Positions 35,247 through 41,210 of a stretch of 41,210 nucleotides of DNA are shown in pieces. Positions within the stretch are counted from its first letter, which is position 1. Every line of letters begins with the position of its first letter. The notes beneath the pieces were generated by a model that made no database searches, was not told the origin of the DNA, and saw only the letters and a list, made by a program, of their open reading frames with translations. The DNA is from Bradyrhizobium sp. Its GTDB lineage: Bacteria; Pseudomonadota; Alphaproteobacteria; Rhizobiales; Xanthobacteraceae. The position numbers and the translations under genes were made by a program. The stretch is taken from contig NZ_JAURXB010000198.1 in NCBI RefSeq assembly GCF_030654605.1, forward strand, positions 1-41,210. The letters run 5' to 3'.

Positions 35247-36611
35247 TCATGGCTGCGACTTCGCTCCGCTGCCTGACTTGACGCTCCCCTCCGCCGGTCC
35301 CGGTCCCGTCTGCCCCTTTTGATCGCCCTCGCCGTTGTTGCCGCGGCGCTCGCCGTCCTTGCCGGCCGCGTCCGGCGCGCGTGTTCGCTTGCGCGGGGCG
35401 AGATCGGCGGATGGCGTCTGATCGTCCCTGCCGATGAAGACCCTGGCGCCATCGGACAGATTGGCAAAACCGGTGGTCACCACCCGGTCGGACGGCGATA
35501 GTCCGCTTGCTATCACGGCATCGGTTTCGTTCTGTTGCGTCACCACGACGGGCTTTGCCGTGGCGATGCCGTCAGCGCTGACGACATAGCTGAACGTGCC
35601 CACCGGCCCGCGCTGCACGGCGGAGGTCGGCACCACGATGGCCTTGGCGAGGGTTTCGACCTTCAGCCGGATGTTGACGAACTGGCCCGGCCACAGCTGG
35701 AAGTTCGTATTGGGAAATTCGGCCTTGAGCTTGAGCGTCCCGGTGGTCGGATCGACCTGGTTGTCGATGCCTTTCAGCGTTCCGGTGTCGACCACCGTGA
35801 CGCCGTCATTGCCGAACACGTCGACGGTCAGCGCGCCCCTGGCGGAAGCGGCATTGACCCGCACGATCTGCTGCTGCGGCAGGCTGAACTGCACGGCGAT
35901 CGGCTGCAACTGGGTGATGATGACGAGACCGGTCGCGTCGGAAGCGCGGATGATGTTGCCCTGATCCACCTGCCGCAGCCCGGCGCGGCCCGACAACGGC
36001 GCGATGATCCTGGTGTAGCCGAGCGTGGCCTGCGCATTGTCGATCATGGCCTGGTCGGCGTTGACGAGTGCTTCCTGCTGCGCCACCACGGCGCGCTGGG
36101 TGTCGGCCTGCTGCTTGGAGCCGGCATTGGAGGCGGCGAGCTGCTGATAGCGCGCGAGATCGATGCGCATATTCGCAAGCTGCGCTTCGTCCTGCGCCTT
36201 CTTGGCGACGGCCTGATCGTACTGCGCCTTGTAGATGACAGGATCGATCTCGCCGAGCACATCGCCCTTCTTGACGTCCTGCCCCTCGGTGAAATTCACC
36301 TGTAGCAGTTTGCCGTCGACCTGGGCGCGCACGATCACGTTGTTGAGCGCGCGGACCGAGCCGACGCCGTCGAGATAGACCGGTACGTCCAGGACACGCG
36401 GCGTCGCCGCCAGCACCGGGACCGGAAGATCGCGCGGCAAGCCGCCGCCGCGGCCGGCCGTCTGCTTCTGCTGAAATGCTGTCCAGGCGATGTAGCCGAG
36501 GCCGCCGAGGATCACGAGCGTGAGCGTAATCGAAACGATGCGGCGGGCCGCGCCGCGCGCAACGCTCTTGCCGGTGGTTTTCGCATTGTCCAGATCCGGC
36601 TTAAAGAGCAT
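35247..36611 (-). CDS. RND efflux periplasmic adaptor (membrane fusion protein), MdtA-like
   Basis: This 454-residue adaptor links the permeases to the outer-membrane channel. The N-terminal anchor is at about residues 25-45 (VSITLTLVILGGLGYIAW). The lipoyl half-motifs are VIVRAQVDGKLLQVNFTEGQDVKKGDVL and YTRIIAPLSGRAGLRQVDQGNII, either side of an alpha-hairpin (AQYDQAVAKKAQDEAQLANM onward). Beta-barrel and membrane-proximal domains follow (LWPGQFVNIRL, VPTSAVQRGPVGTFSYVV). The last 60 residues form a charged tail rich in G, K, D and P, not needed for the fold. Its ATG overlaps the end of the outer-membrane gene by 11 bp, so the genes are translationally coupled. Confidence 0.95.
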   Translation of the reverse strand: MLFKPDLDNAKTTGKSVARGAARRIVSITLTLVILGGLGYIAWTAFQQKQTAGRGGGLPRDLPVPVLAATPRVLDVPVYLDGVGSVRALNNVIVRAQVDGKLLQVNFTEGQDVKKGDVLGEIDPVIYKAQYDQAVAKKAQDEAQLANMRIDLARYQQLAASNAGSKQQADTQRAVVAQQEALVNADQAMIDNAQATLGYTRIIAPLSGRAGLRQVDQGNIIRASDATGLVIITQLQPIAVQFSLPQQQIVRVNAASARGALTVDVFGNDGVTVVDTGTLKGIDNQVDPTTGTLKLKAEFPNTNFQLWPGQFVNIRLKVETLAKAIVVPTSAVQRGPVGTFSYVVSADGIATAKPVVVTQQNETDAVIASGLSPSDRVVTTGFANLSDGARVFIGRDDQTPSADLAPRKRTRAPDAAGKDGERRGNNGEGDQKGQTGPGPAEGSVKSGSGAKSQP

Positions 36612-38082
36612 CGACCGGCCTTTCCATCCTGGGCTCCCAGCCGCCCCCCAGCGCCTGATACAGGCTGACGATCGCCAGCAGCCGGGCCAACTGGGCCTGC
36701 GACAGCGAATCTTCCGCCTGGAATAACGTCAATTGCGTATTTAGCACAGTAACGATGTCCGCCGTGCCGGCGCGCAGCTGCTGCTCGGACAGTTGAAACG
36801 CCCGCCGCGAGGCCGCCAGGACATCGCGCTGCAGCCGCAGACGGTTGGCGGTCTCGCGGATCGCCACCAGCGCGTTGTCGACATCCGCAAACGACTGGAT
36901 CACCGTCTTGCGATAGGTCTGCAGCAGTTCGTCCTGTCTCGCCTTGGTGAATTCGAAATTGCCCAGGATTCTTCCGCCGTCGAAGATCGGCTGCGTCAGG
37001 CTGCCGACGACGTTGAAGAATGCCGCGTGGGGCTGGAACAGCGACACCAGCGACGAACTCTGATAGCCGCCCGAGCCGGTCAGCTGAATCGAGGGAAAGA
37101 ACTGCGCGCGGGCGCTGCCGACATTGGCGGTGGCGGCGGCGAGTTGCGCTTCCTGGCGCCTGATATCCGGCCGCTGCGTCAGCAATTCCGACGGCAGGCC
37201 CGGCGTCACCCGCGGCGACGAAATGCGGTTGAGCGAGCCGCCGGTGACGCGCACGCTTTCCGGCGGCCGTGCCACCAGTGTGGCTAGCGCGTTGACATTC
37301 TGCGCCAGCGTCTGGCGCAGGGTCGGCACCGCGGCGCGCTGATTGGCCAGCACAGCTTCCTGCTGCGCGACGTCGAGGTCGGTCCCGGTGCCGGCGCTCA
37401 GGCGCTGCTTGATGGCGTCGAGGATGCGCTGCGCGCTGGCGATGTTGCGTTCGGCGGTGCGAATCCGGTCCTGTGACGCCAGCACCTGGAAATAGGCGTT
37501 GGCGACGCTGACCAGCGCGGTGAGAGCCACCACATCGCGATCGAAGCGGGTGGCGATGGAGGTCTCCTCCGCCGCCTGCGCAGCGTCGCGGTTCTTGCCC
37601 CAGAAATCGAGTTCATAGCTGGCGCTGAGGGAGGCCTGGTAAAGGGTGGTCTCGCGTCCGCCACTGCTCGATCCGCTGGTGGTTGAACCCGAGGTGCGGG
37701 CATAGTTCTGCTGGCCCGTGCCGCTGAGGCTCGGCAGCAGCGCCGCGCCCGCCACGCGTGCCTGGGCGTCCGCCTGGATGAAGCGCGCGGTCGCCGCCGC
37801 GATGTCCAGATTGACGGTCTGGGCCTCCTCCATCAGCATGGTCAACTCCGGCGAACGGAAGCCGCGCCACCAGTCCAGCGTCGGCGGGGCGTCGGCGCGG
37901 CTCAATCGCGCGGCCTTGTAGCCTTCCGGGACGTCCAGCGCCGGGTCGGGCAGATCCCTGGTCAGAATGCAGCCCGCGGAACTCACGACCACGCAGAGCG
38001 TGGCAAGCCATCGTGCGACACGATCCCGGCCGGGGGTGGCCGCCAGCAGGCCGTTTACGGCTACCTCGGCGCGTTGTTTCAC
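36601..38082 (-). CDS. NodT-family outer-membrane efflux lipoprotein
   Basis: This is the outer-membrane channel of the pump. The 493-residue product starts at GTG 38080-38082, which has a strong ribosome-binding site (GGAGG, 7-8 nt upstream); the frame is also open to a GTG at 38133 without one. The signal peptide ends in the lipobox VSSAGC, giving lipid-modified Cys38. The mature protein has two OEP repeats: WWRGFRSPELTMLMEEAQTVN, then GTDLDVAQQEAVLANQRAAVPTLRQ, LLTQRPDIRRQEAQLAAATANVG and GGWEPRM at the end. The LxxRPDI block is the NodT signature. It is the first gene of the four-gene operon. The presence of its own channel separates this pump from those that borrow the TolC at 22.1 kb. 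Confidence 0.93.
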   Translation of the reverse strand: MKQRAEVAVNGLLAATPGRDRVARWLATLCVVVSSAGCILTRDLPDPALDVPEGYKAARLSRADAPPTLDWWRGFRSPELTMLMEEAQTVNLDIAAATARFIQADAQARVAGAALLPSLSGTGQQNYARTSGSTTSGSSSGGRETTLYQASLSASYELDFWGKNRDAAQAAEETSIATRFDRDVVALTALVSVANAYFQVLASQDRIRTAERNIASAQRILDAIKQRLSAGTGTDLDVAQQEAVLANQRAAVPTLRQTLAQNVNALATLVARPPESVRVTGGSLNRISSPRVTPGLPSELLTQRPDIRRQEAQLAAATANVGSARAQFFPSIQLTGSGGYQSSSLVSLFQPHAAFFNVVGSLTQPIFDGGRILGNFEFTKARQDELLQTYRKTVIQSFADVDNALVAIRETANRLRLQRDVLAASRRAFQLSEQQLRAGTADIVTVLNTQLTLFQAEDSLSQAQLARLLAIVSLYQALGGGWEPRMERPVDAL

Positions 38083-38545
38083 GTCCGCCCTCCGCCGGGC
38101 GCAACACCCGGCAACCGGCGATGCGAGAGGCACCCGACCGGTTCGCTGATGACGCTGATCGAGACGGCCTGCGACACGGTCACCGCTGTGATGCTTCCTC
38201 TGGAACCCCTGATGCCATCCTAGCCGGGCGACGCCGGGGCGGACAGTCCTGTTGCGCCCGTTATCCCGGAGCTGTTGCTGACAGCGTCAGACGACAAATC
38301 TCCAGTTAGGCCTGTACTTCAGGGGTTTTTGAAGTTTTGACGCGGCGGGAAGACGCGACAGCCTTACCAAGATTTCATGTGGCGCGACGGTCGCTGCGCG
38401 CGAACGGATGCTCACGATCCGGATCAGGTGCCCTACCCCCGGAATCAGGCCGTGATCCAGGCAGGAATTTTCTTCGTTACAGTCCTGCGTTCACCAGATC
38501 CGATCGATGCCGCCGCGGCGTCGGTCCAGTATTGGGCATTCCAAC
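38083..38545. other. Divergent intergenic region between the efflux operon and the DUF2177 gene
   Basis: This 463-bp gap has to hold the efflux promoter (minus) and the DUF2177 promoter (plus). On the plus side it contains the ECF-type motif listed at 38453-38478. For the efflux side I see no clear -35/-10 pair or operator dyad, and no regulator gene lies beside the operon. No ORF here looks real. Confidence 0.5.
38453..38478 (+). promoter_or_regulatory. Candidate RpoE (ECF11-type) promoter of the DUF2177 gene
   Basis: TGATCC (38453-38458), a 16-nt spacer and CGTT (38475-38478) fit the RpoE-ChrR promoter type known from Rhodobacter sphaeroides (TGATCC at -35, CGTA-like -10). The same TGATCC-N16-CGTT layout stands upstream of rpoE at 41181-41206. 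It ends 67 nt before the DUF2177 ATG, a fitting distance for a start site and leader. Confidence 0.65.
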
Positions 38546-38947
38546 ATGATTTATGTCACCGCTTATTTGTCGACCCTGGTGGTTTTCGTGTTTGTCGACA
38601 TGGCATGGCTCGGAACCATGGCGAGCCGGCTCTATCGCCCAACACTGGGCGATATCATGCTCGCGACCGTCAACCTGCCGGCGGGAATAGCGTTCTATCT
38701 GATCTACCCGGTCGGGCTGGTCTATTTCGCCATCCTTCCGGCGCTGAAATCCGGCAGCATCGCGCAAGCGATGCTTGGCGGCGCGCTGTTCGGTTTCTTC
38801 ACTTACATCACATACGACCTGACAAACCAGGCGACACTGCGAAACTGGACTACGCAACTCACCCTCATCGACGCCGGTTGGGGATCGCTGCTCGGTGCCA
38901 TCGCTGCGATGGCGGGCTTCTGGGTGACGATCAAGCTCACGGTCTGA
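38546..38947 (+). CDS. DUF2177 family membrane protein
   Basis: This 133-residue inner-membrane protein has about four hydrophobic helices: 4-26, then FYLIYPVGLVYFAILPAL, AMLGGALFGFFTYITYDLTNQATLR and GWGSLLGAIAAMAGFWV. The segment YDLTNQATLRNWTTQLTLIDAGWG is the DUF2177 signature. The biochemical role is unknown, but genes of this family recur with ECF11 sigma factors, ChrR, photolyase and cyclopropane-fatty-acid genes, linking them to singlet-oxygen or membrane-lipid stress. I chose ATG 38546 (MIYVTAYLST); the upstream lead PPRRRSS is not membrane-like. It converges with the DUF1295 gene, 29 bp between stops, and has its own RpoE-type promoter candidate. Confidence 0.9.
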   Translation: MIYVTAYLSTLVVFVFVDMAWLGTMASRLYRPTLGDIMLATVNLPAGIAFYLIYPVGLVYFAILPALKSGSIAQAMLGGALFGFFTYITYDLTNQATLRNWTTQLTLIDAGWGSLLGAIAAMAGFWVTIKLTV

Positions 38948-38976
38948 CCTGCGGACGATGTGTCGATGATCCCCGA

Positions 38977-39786
38977 TCATCCCTTGGGGAACGGAAAGAA
39001 CGCCCGCGTGCGGGCCTGAAAGGCGCGAAATCGCTCGCCGCGGGTTCGCAACATGTGCGCTTCCAGCGGCGGAATGCCGGAAACATGAACCAGCACCCAA
39101 TACATGCAGGCGGGTGCCAGGAGCGCGATCCAGCCAAGCGGGTTGGCGCCCGAAAGATCGATCGCGATGACAGGATAAGCCAGCCAGCACAGCCATTCGA
39201 AGAAATAGTTCGGATGCCGCGACAGGCTCCAAAGCCCCGCCTCGCAGATCCGCCCGCGATTGGCGGGGTCGGATTTGAACCGGCGCAATTGCCAGTCTGA
39301 CACCGCCTCCCCGGCCAGCGCGCCGACCAGCAGCGCTATCCCGAGGAAATCCTGCCAACCGAGATTCGGCCGCGGATTATGGGCCGCAAGCGCTACCGAT
39401 AGCGCCAGGATCAGGCCGACCGCCGCCTGCGACTGCAATTGCAGGAACATCCGCAGATCTGCGTTAGCGCCCCATTGCATGATGAGGTCCCGATAGCGCG
39501 GATCGTCCCCGACTTCGCGGGTGCGCAGCAGAATGTGCCCGCCGAGGCGCAGCGACCAAAACACGATCAGGACGGCGACCATGATCTGCCGCGCGCCCGG
39601 CGAATGATCGGCTTCAAGCGGCGCCAGGCTGCCGAGCGCTGCGACGATGCCGGTTCCAAAGGTCCAGCAGACGTCGATCCAGCCGGTATGTCCCGTGGTC
39701 CGCTGCACCTGCCAGGCCACGGCCATGATCGCCGACAGCGCTATTGCCATCGCCGCCGCCAGCAAGGCCAGTTGGAGCCAACTCAT
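38977..39786 (-). CDS. DUF1295 membrane protein, steroid 5-alpha-reductase-like
   Basis: This is a 269-residue protein with about six to seven membrane helices. The core WSLRLGGHILLRTREVGDDPRYRDL and the end GLWSLSRHPNYFFEWLCWLAYPVIA match DUF1295, a relative of 3-oxo-5-alpha-steroid 4-dehydrogenase and of isoprenylcysteine methyltransferases. The SRHPNYF-E block is the presumed cofactor and active-site region. The true substrate in bacteria is unknown; a lipid or fatty-acid derivative is likely given its usual partner, cyclopropane-fatty-acid synthase. It starts 46 nt after the chrR stop on the same strand, so it is the third gene of the rpoE operon and should rise under the same stress. Confidence 0.9.
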   Translation of the reverse strand: MSWLQLALLAAAMAIALSAIMAVAWQVQRTTGHTGWIDVCWTFGTGIVAALGSLAPLEADHSPGARQIMVAVLIVFWSLRLGGHILLRTREVGDDPRYRDLIMQWGANADLRMFLQLQSQAAVGLILALSVALAAHNPRPNLGWQDFLGIALLVGALAGEAVSDWQLRRFKSDPANRGRICEAGLWSLSRHPNYFFEWLCWLAYPVIAIDLSGANPLGWIALLAPACMYWVLVHVSGIPPLEAHMLRTRGERFRAFQARTRAFFPFPKG

Positions 39787-39832
39787 GTCACGTCTTCCGT
39801 CGGAACCATGCCTGTTGCGGCGGCTTGCGAAA

Positions 39833-40480
39833 TCACATCCGGATCAGCGGCTGCAGCAGGCGGCCGATCATGCCATTCAGCTTGAGATCGCCCTCCATGG
39901 CGATCAGGCAGATGCAATCGTCCTGGGAGTCGATCATGATCTCGTGATCGTCATCGCCGTCACCGAGATCGAAATCGCCCGGTCCGAAATGCCCTCCGGC
40001 ATGAACGAAGCTTCCCGTCAGCACGCAGCTCATTTCGAAACCGGTGTGAGTGTGCTCGATCATTCTGGTGCCCGGCCGTGATTTCAACAGGAAGACCCGC
40101 GTCGAGCTCGCTTCGGGAAGCTGAATGGGACGCAAATGCACCTTCGGCGCGATCCATCGCCATGGACCGGCGGCGTATTCGCGCACGAAGGGCGGCAGAC
40201 CGGGTATGTCGGCAAGCCCCGCAGCGCGTCGTGGCGGCAAGGCGGGAGCGACCAGTCTGTCCAGCCGCGCCGCGACGCTGGCGAAGGCACCGCTGGACAT
40301 CGCGGTCGGCGGCAGGCCGGCGAGCACGGCGCCGCCGACATGCTCCATCGTGCGCACGGCATCGCGACAGTGCGTGCAGCCGACGAGGTGCGTTGCGATG
40401 GCCACATGCTGGCCCAGATCGAGCAAGCCCGCCGCAAATGCCGTCAGCAACTCGTCCGGGGGGTGGTGATGGATCGTCAT
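39833..40480 (-). CDS. chrR: ChrR-family zinc anti-sigma factor
   Basis: ChrR holds RpoE inactive until singlet oxygen or organic peroxides arrive. This 215-residue protein keeps all ligands known from R. sphaeroides ChrR (213 residues). The N-terminal anti-sigma domain has H6, H31, C35 and C38 (HLVGCTHC). The cupin-like C-terminal domain has H143, H145, E149 and H179, each two residues beyond the Rhodobacter positions H141, H143, E147 and H177. The cupin stretch reads HTHTGFEMSCVLTGSF, then FGPGDFDLGDGDDDHE. Its ATG overlaps the rpoE stop as ATGA. With both zinc sites intact, I expect the same release mechanism, needing the cupin domain. Confidence 0.95.
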   Translation of the reverse strand: MTIHHHPPDELLTAFAAGLLDLGQHVAIATHLVGCTHCRDAVRTMEHVGGAVLAGLPPTAMSSGAFASVAARLDRLVAPALPPRRAAGLADIPGLPPFVREYAAGPWRWIAPKVHLRPIQLPEASSTRVFLLKSRPGTRMIEHTHTGFEMSCVLTGSFVHAGGHFGPGDFDLGDGDDDHEIMIDSQDDCICLIAMEGDLKLNGMIGRLLQPLIRM

Positions 40481-41064
40481 GAGAGGTCACCCAACAGTCC
40501 GCGCAACCGATTCATCGCCAGCCGCAGTCGCGACTTTACCGTTCCGAGCGGTATCTGAAGCGTCTGCGCAATTTCCGCATGCGCCTTCTCGTCAAAGAAG
40601 GACAATTCGATCACCCGCAGCTGATCCTCGGACAGGTGGGTCAGGGCATCGCGGACCCTCGATTCGACCTGTGATACGGCCAGGCCTGCATCCGGCAGCG
40701 GCCCTTCATCGACGTGAAACTCCGGGTCGATCTCGACCGTATAGTCCCTGCCGCCCCGCTTTTCACGGCGGAGGACATCGATGCGCAAATTGCGGGCAAT
40801 CGTGAATATCCAGGCCGAGGCGCCAACGCTGGCGGGATCGAATAATCCCGCCTTCGACCAGACCGCAAGCAGGGCTTCCTGCGCGAATTCATCGGCGCTT
40901 TGCTCGCTGGCGCCGGATCGCCGCATGAAGGATTTTATCCGCGGCGCGAAATGTTCGAACAGGGTCGCGAACGCCGCGCGATCCCGGCGCGTCGCAACGG
41001 CTTCGATCAAGGCAGCCCACCTCGCCGCGTCCGACGTCGCGCCGTTGGGTGTCTCCTTCGCCAT
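40477..41064 (-). CDS. rpoE: ECF sigma factor RpoE (ECF11, partner of ChrR)
   Basis: This is a 195-residue group IV sigma factor. Sigma region 2 runs FATLFEHFAPRIKSFMRRSG, DEFAQEALLAVWSKA and ASAWIFTIARNLRIDVLRREK. Region 4 runs LSEDQLRVIELSFFDEKAHAEIA and IPLGTVKSRLRLAMNRLRGLL. The sequence and the ChrR partner identify the ECF11 group that commands the singlet-oxygen response in phototrophic and other alphaproteobacteria. I chose ATG 41062-41064 (MAKETPNG); the frame extends 36 codons further into the promoter-proximal DNA. It is first in an operon with chrR and DUF1295. A TGATCC-N16-CGTT motif upstream indicates autoregulation. Confidence 0.95.
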   Translation of the reverse strand: MAKETPNGATSDAARWAALIEAVATRRDRAAFATLFEHFAPRIKSFMRRSGASEQSADEFAQEALLAVWSKAGLFDPASVGASAWIFTIARNLRIDVLRREKRGGRDYTVEIDPEFHVDEGPLPDAGLAVSQVESRVRDALTHLSEDQLRVIELSFFDEKAHAEIAQTLQIPLGTVKSRLRLAMNRLRGLLGDLS

Positions 41065-41180
41065 GCCGCCCGAACGCTCCGATCCGCCAACGCGTGTCCG
41101 ACGTGAGTACCGGATCGCCATCGCGCTGGCCAGAGCGTCGTTGGGTGGGAGATGTCGCGCCAGCGTTTGCATATCGTCAA

Positions 41181-41206
41181 AACGCAGAGTTGCCGGGTTT
41201 GGATCA
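41181..41206 (-). promoter_or_regulatory. Candidate autoregulatory RpoE promoter upstream of rpoE
   Basis: Read on the minus strand, TGATCC (41206-41201) is followed by a 16-nt spacer and CGTT (41184-41181). The -35 fits exactly, and the -10 region fits in part, the RpoE-type promoters of Rhodobacter sphaeroides. The layout equals the motif before the DUF2177 gene. It lies about 117 nt upstream of the chosen rpoE ATG, leaving a leader of roughly 100 nt. Confidence 0.6.
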
Positions 41207-41210
41207 CCCG

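Noticed and set aside
32792..35281. 829-codon open frame antisense to the MdtB-like permease
   Set aside because: It is a shadow of the GC-rich permease gene. It is rich in R, H, D and Q with no domain, and the minus-strand gene is unmistakable.

Overview
The window looks like chromosomal DNA of a GC-rich alphaproteobacterium, most likely Bradyrhizobium or a close relative in the Nitrobacteraceae. The supporting features are a fused ispDF gene, a dusB-ntrB-ntrC operon followed by ntrY-ntrX, hfq, hflX and mazG, a PopZ-type polar organizer beside valS, an RpoE/ChrR pair, and intergenic repeats resembling those common in Bradyrhizobium genomes. The genus call is inference from gene order and memory of sequences; no search was run.

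Layout. 0-10.6 kb: the first codons of queC, then mazG (+) converging on a long minus-strand nitrogen-control and RNA-metabolism block, transcribed dusB, ntrB, ntrC, ntrY, ntrX, hfq, hflX. A 17-bp dyad resembling an NtrC site lies upstream of dusB. 10.8-14.9 kb: housekeeping genes ispDF and pncC/cinA-C (+), a Coq10/RatA-like START protein and lipA (-), and a 3-methyladenine DNA glycosylase (+). 14.9-15.6 kb: a gene-free stretch with a REP-type pair and a 0.5-kb element rich in perfect hairpins that ends in a terminator-like stem and T run. 15.6-17.9 kb: a LuxR-type regulator (-) divergent from an outer-membrane beta-barrel gene (+) interrupted by one in-frame TGA. 17.9-24.7 kb: valS, popZ, a tolC-type outer-membrane factor and a pcm-like methyltransferase, all minus, plus a 59-residue protein. 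25.0-28.1 kb: tRNA-Asn and tRNA-Cys bracket a less conserved segment holding a second 59-residue protein and an orphan multi-pass GT-C-like membrane protein. 28.2-38.1 kb: a DTW-domain tRNA-modification gene and a four-gene tripartite RND efflux operon (NodT-type outer-membrane lipoprotein, MdtA-like adaptor, two MdtB/MdtC-like permeases). 38.5-41.2 kb: a singlet-oxygen-type stress module, rpoE-chrR-DUF1295 (-) converging with a DUF2177 gene (+).

How the genes work together. NtrB/NtrC and NtrY/NtrX are two nitrogen and redox two-component systems, with Hfq and HflX adding RNA-level control. The efflux operon encodes a complete envelope-spanning pump. In the last module, ChrR carries every zinc ligand known from Rhodobacter sphaeroides ChrR at matching positions. 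The rpoE operon and the opposite-strand DUF2177 gene each have an upstream TGATCC-N16-CGTT motif, so both arms are predicted to belong to one sigma-factor regulon.

Most interesting points: the structured 15.06-15.58 kb element, the paired ECF promoters at 38.46 and 41.19 kb, the TGG-to-TGA lesion in the outer-membrane gene, the likely NtrC autoregulatory dyad, and an NtrX that lacks the GAFTGA sigma-54 contact loop.
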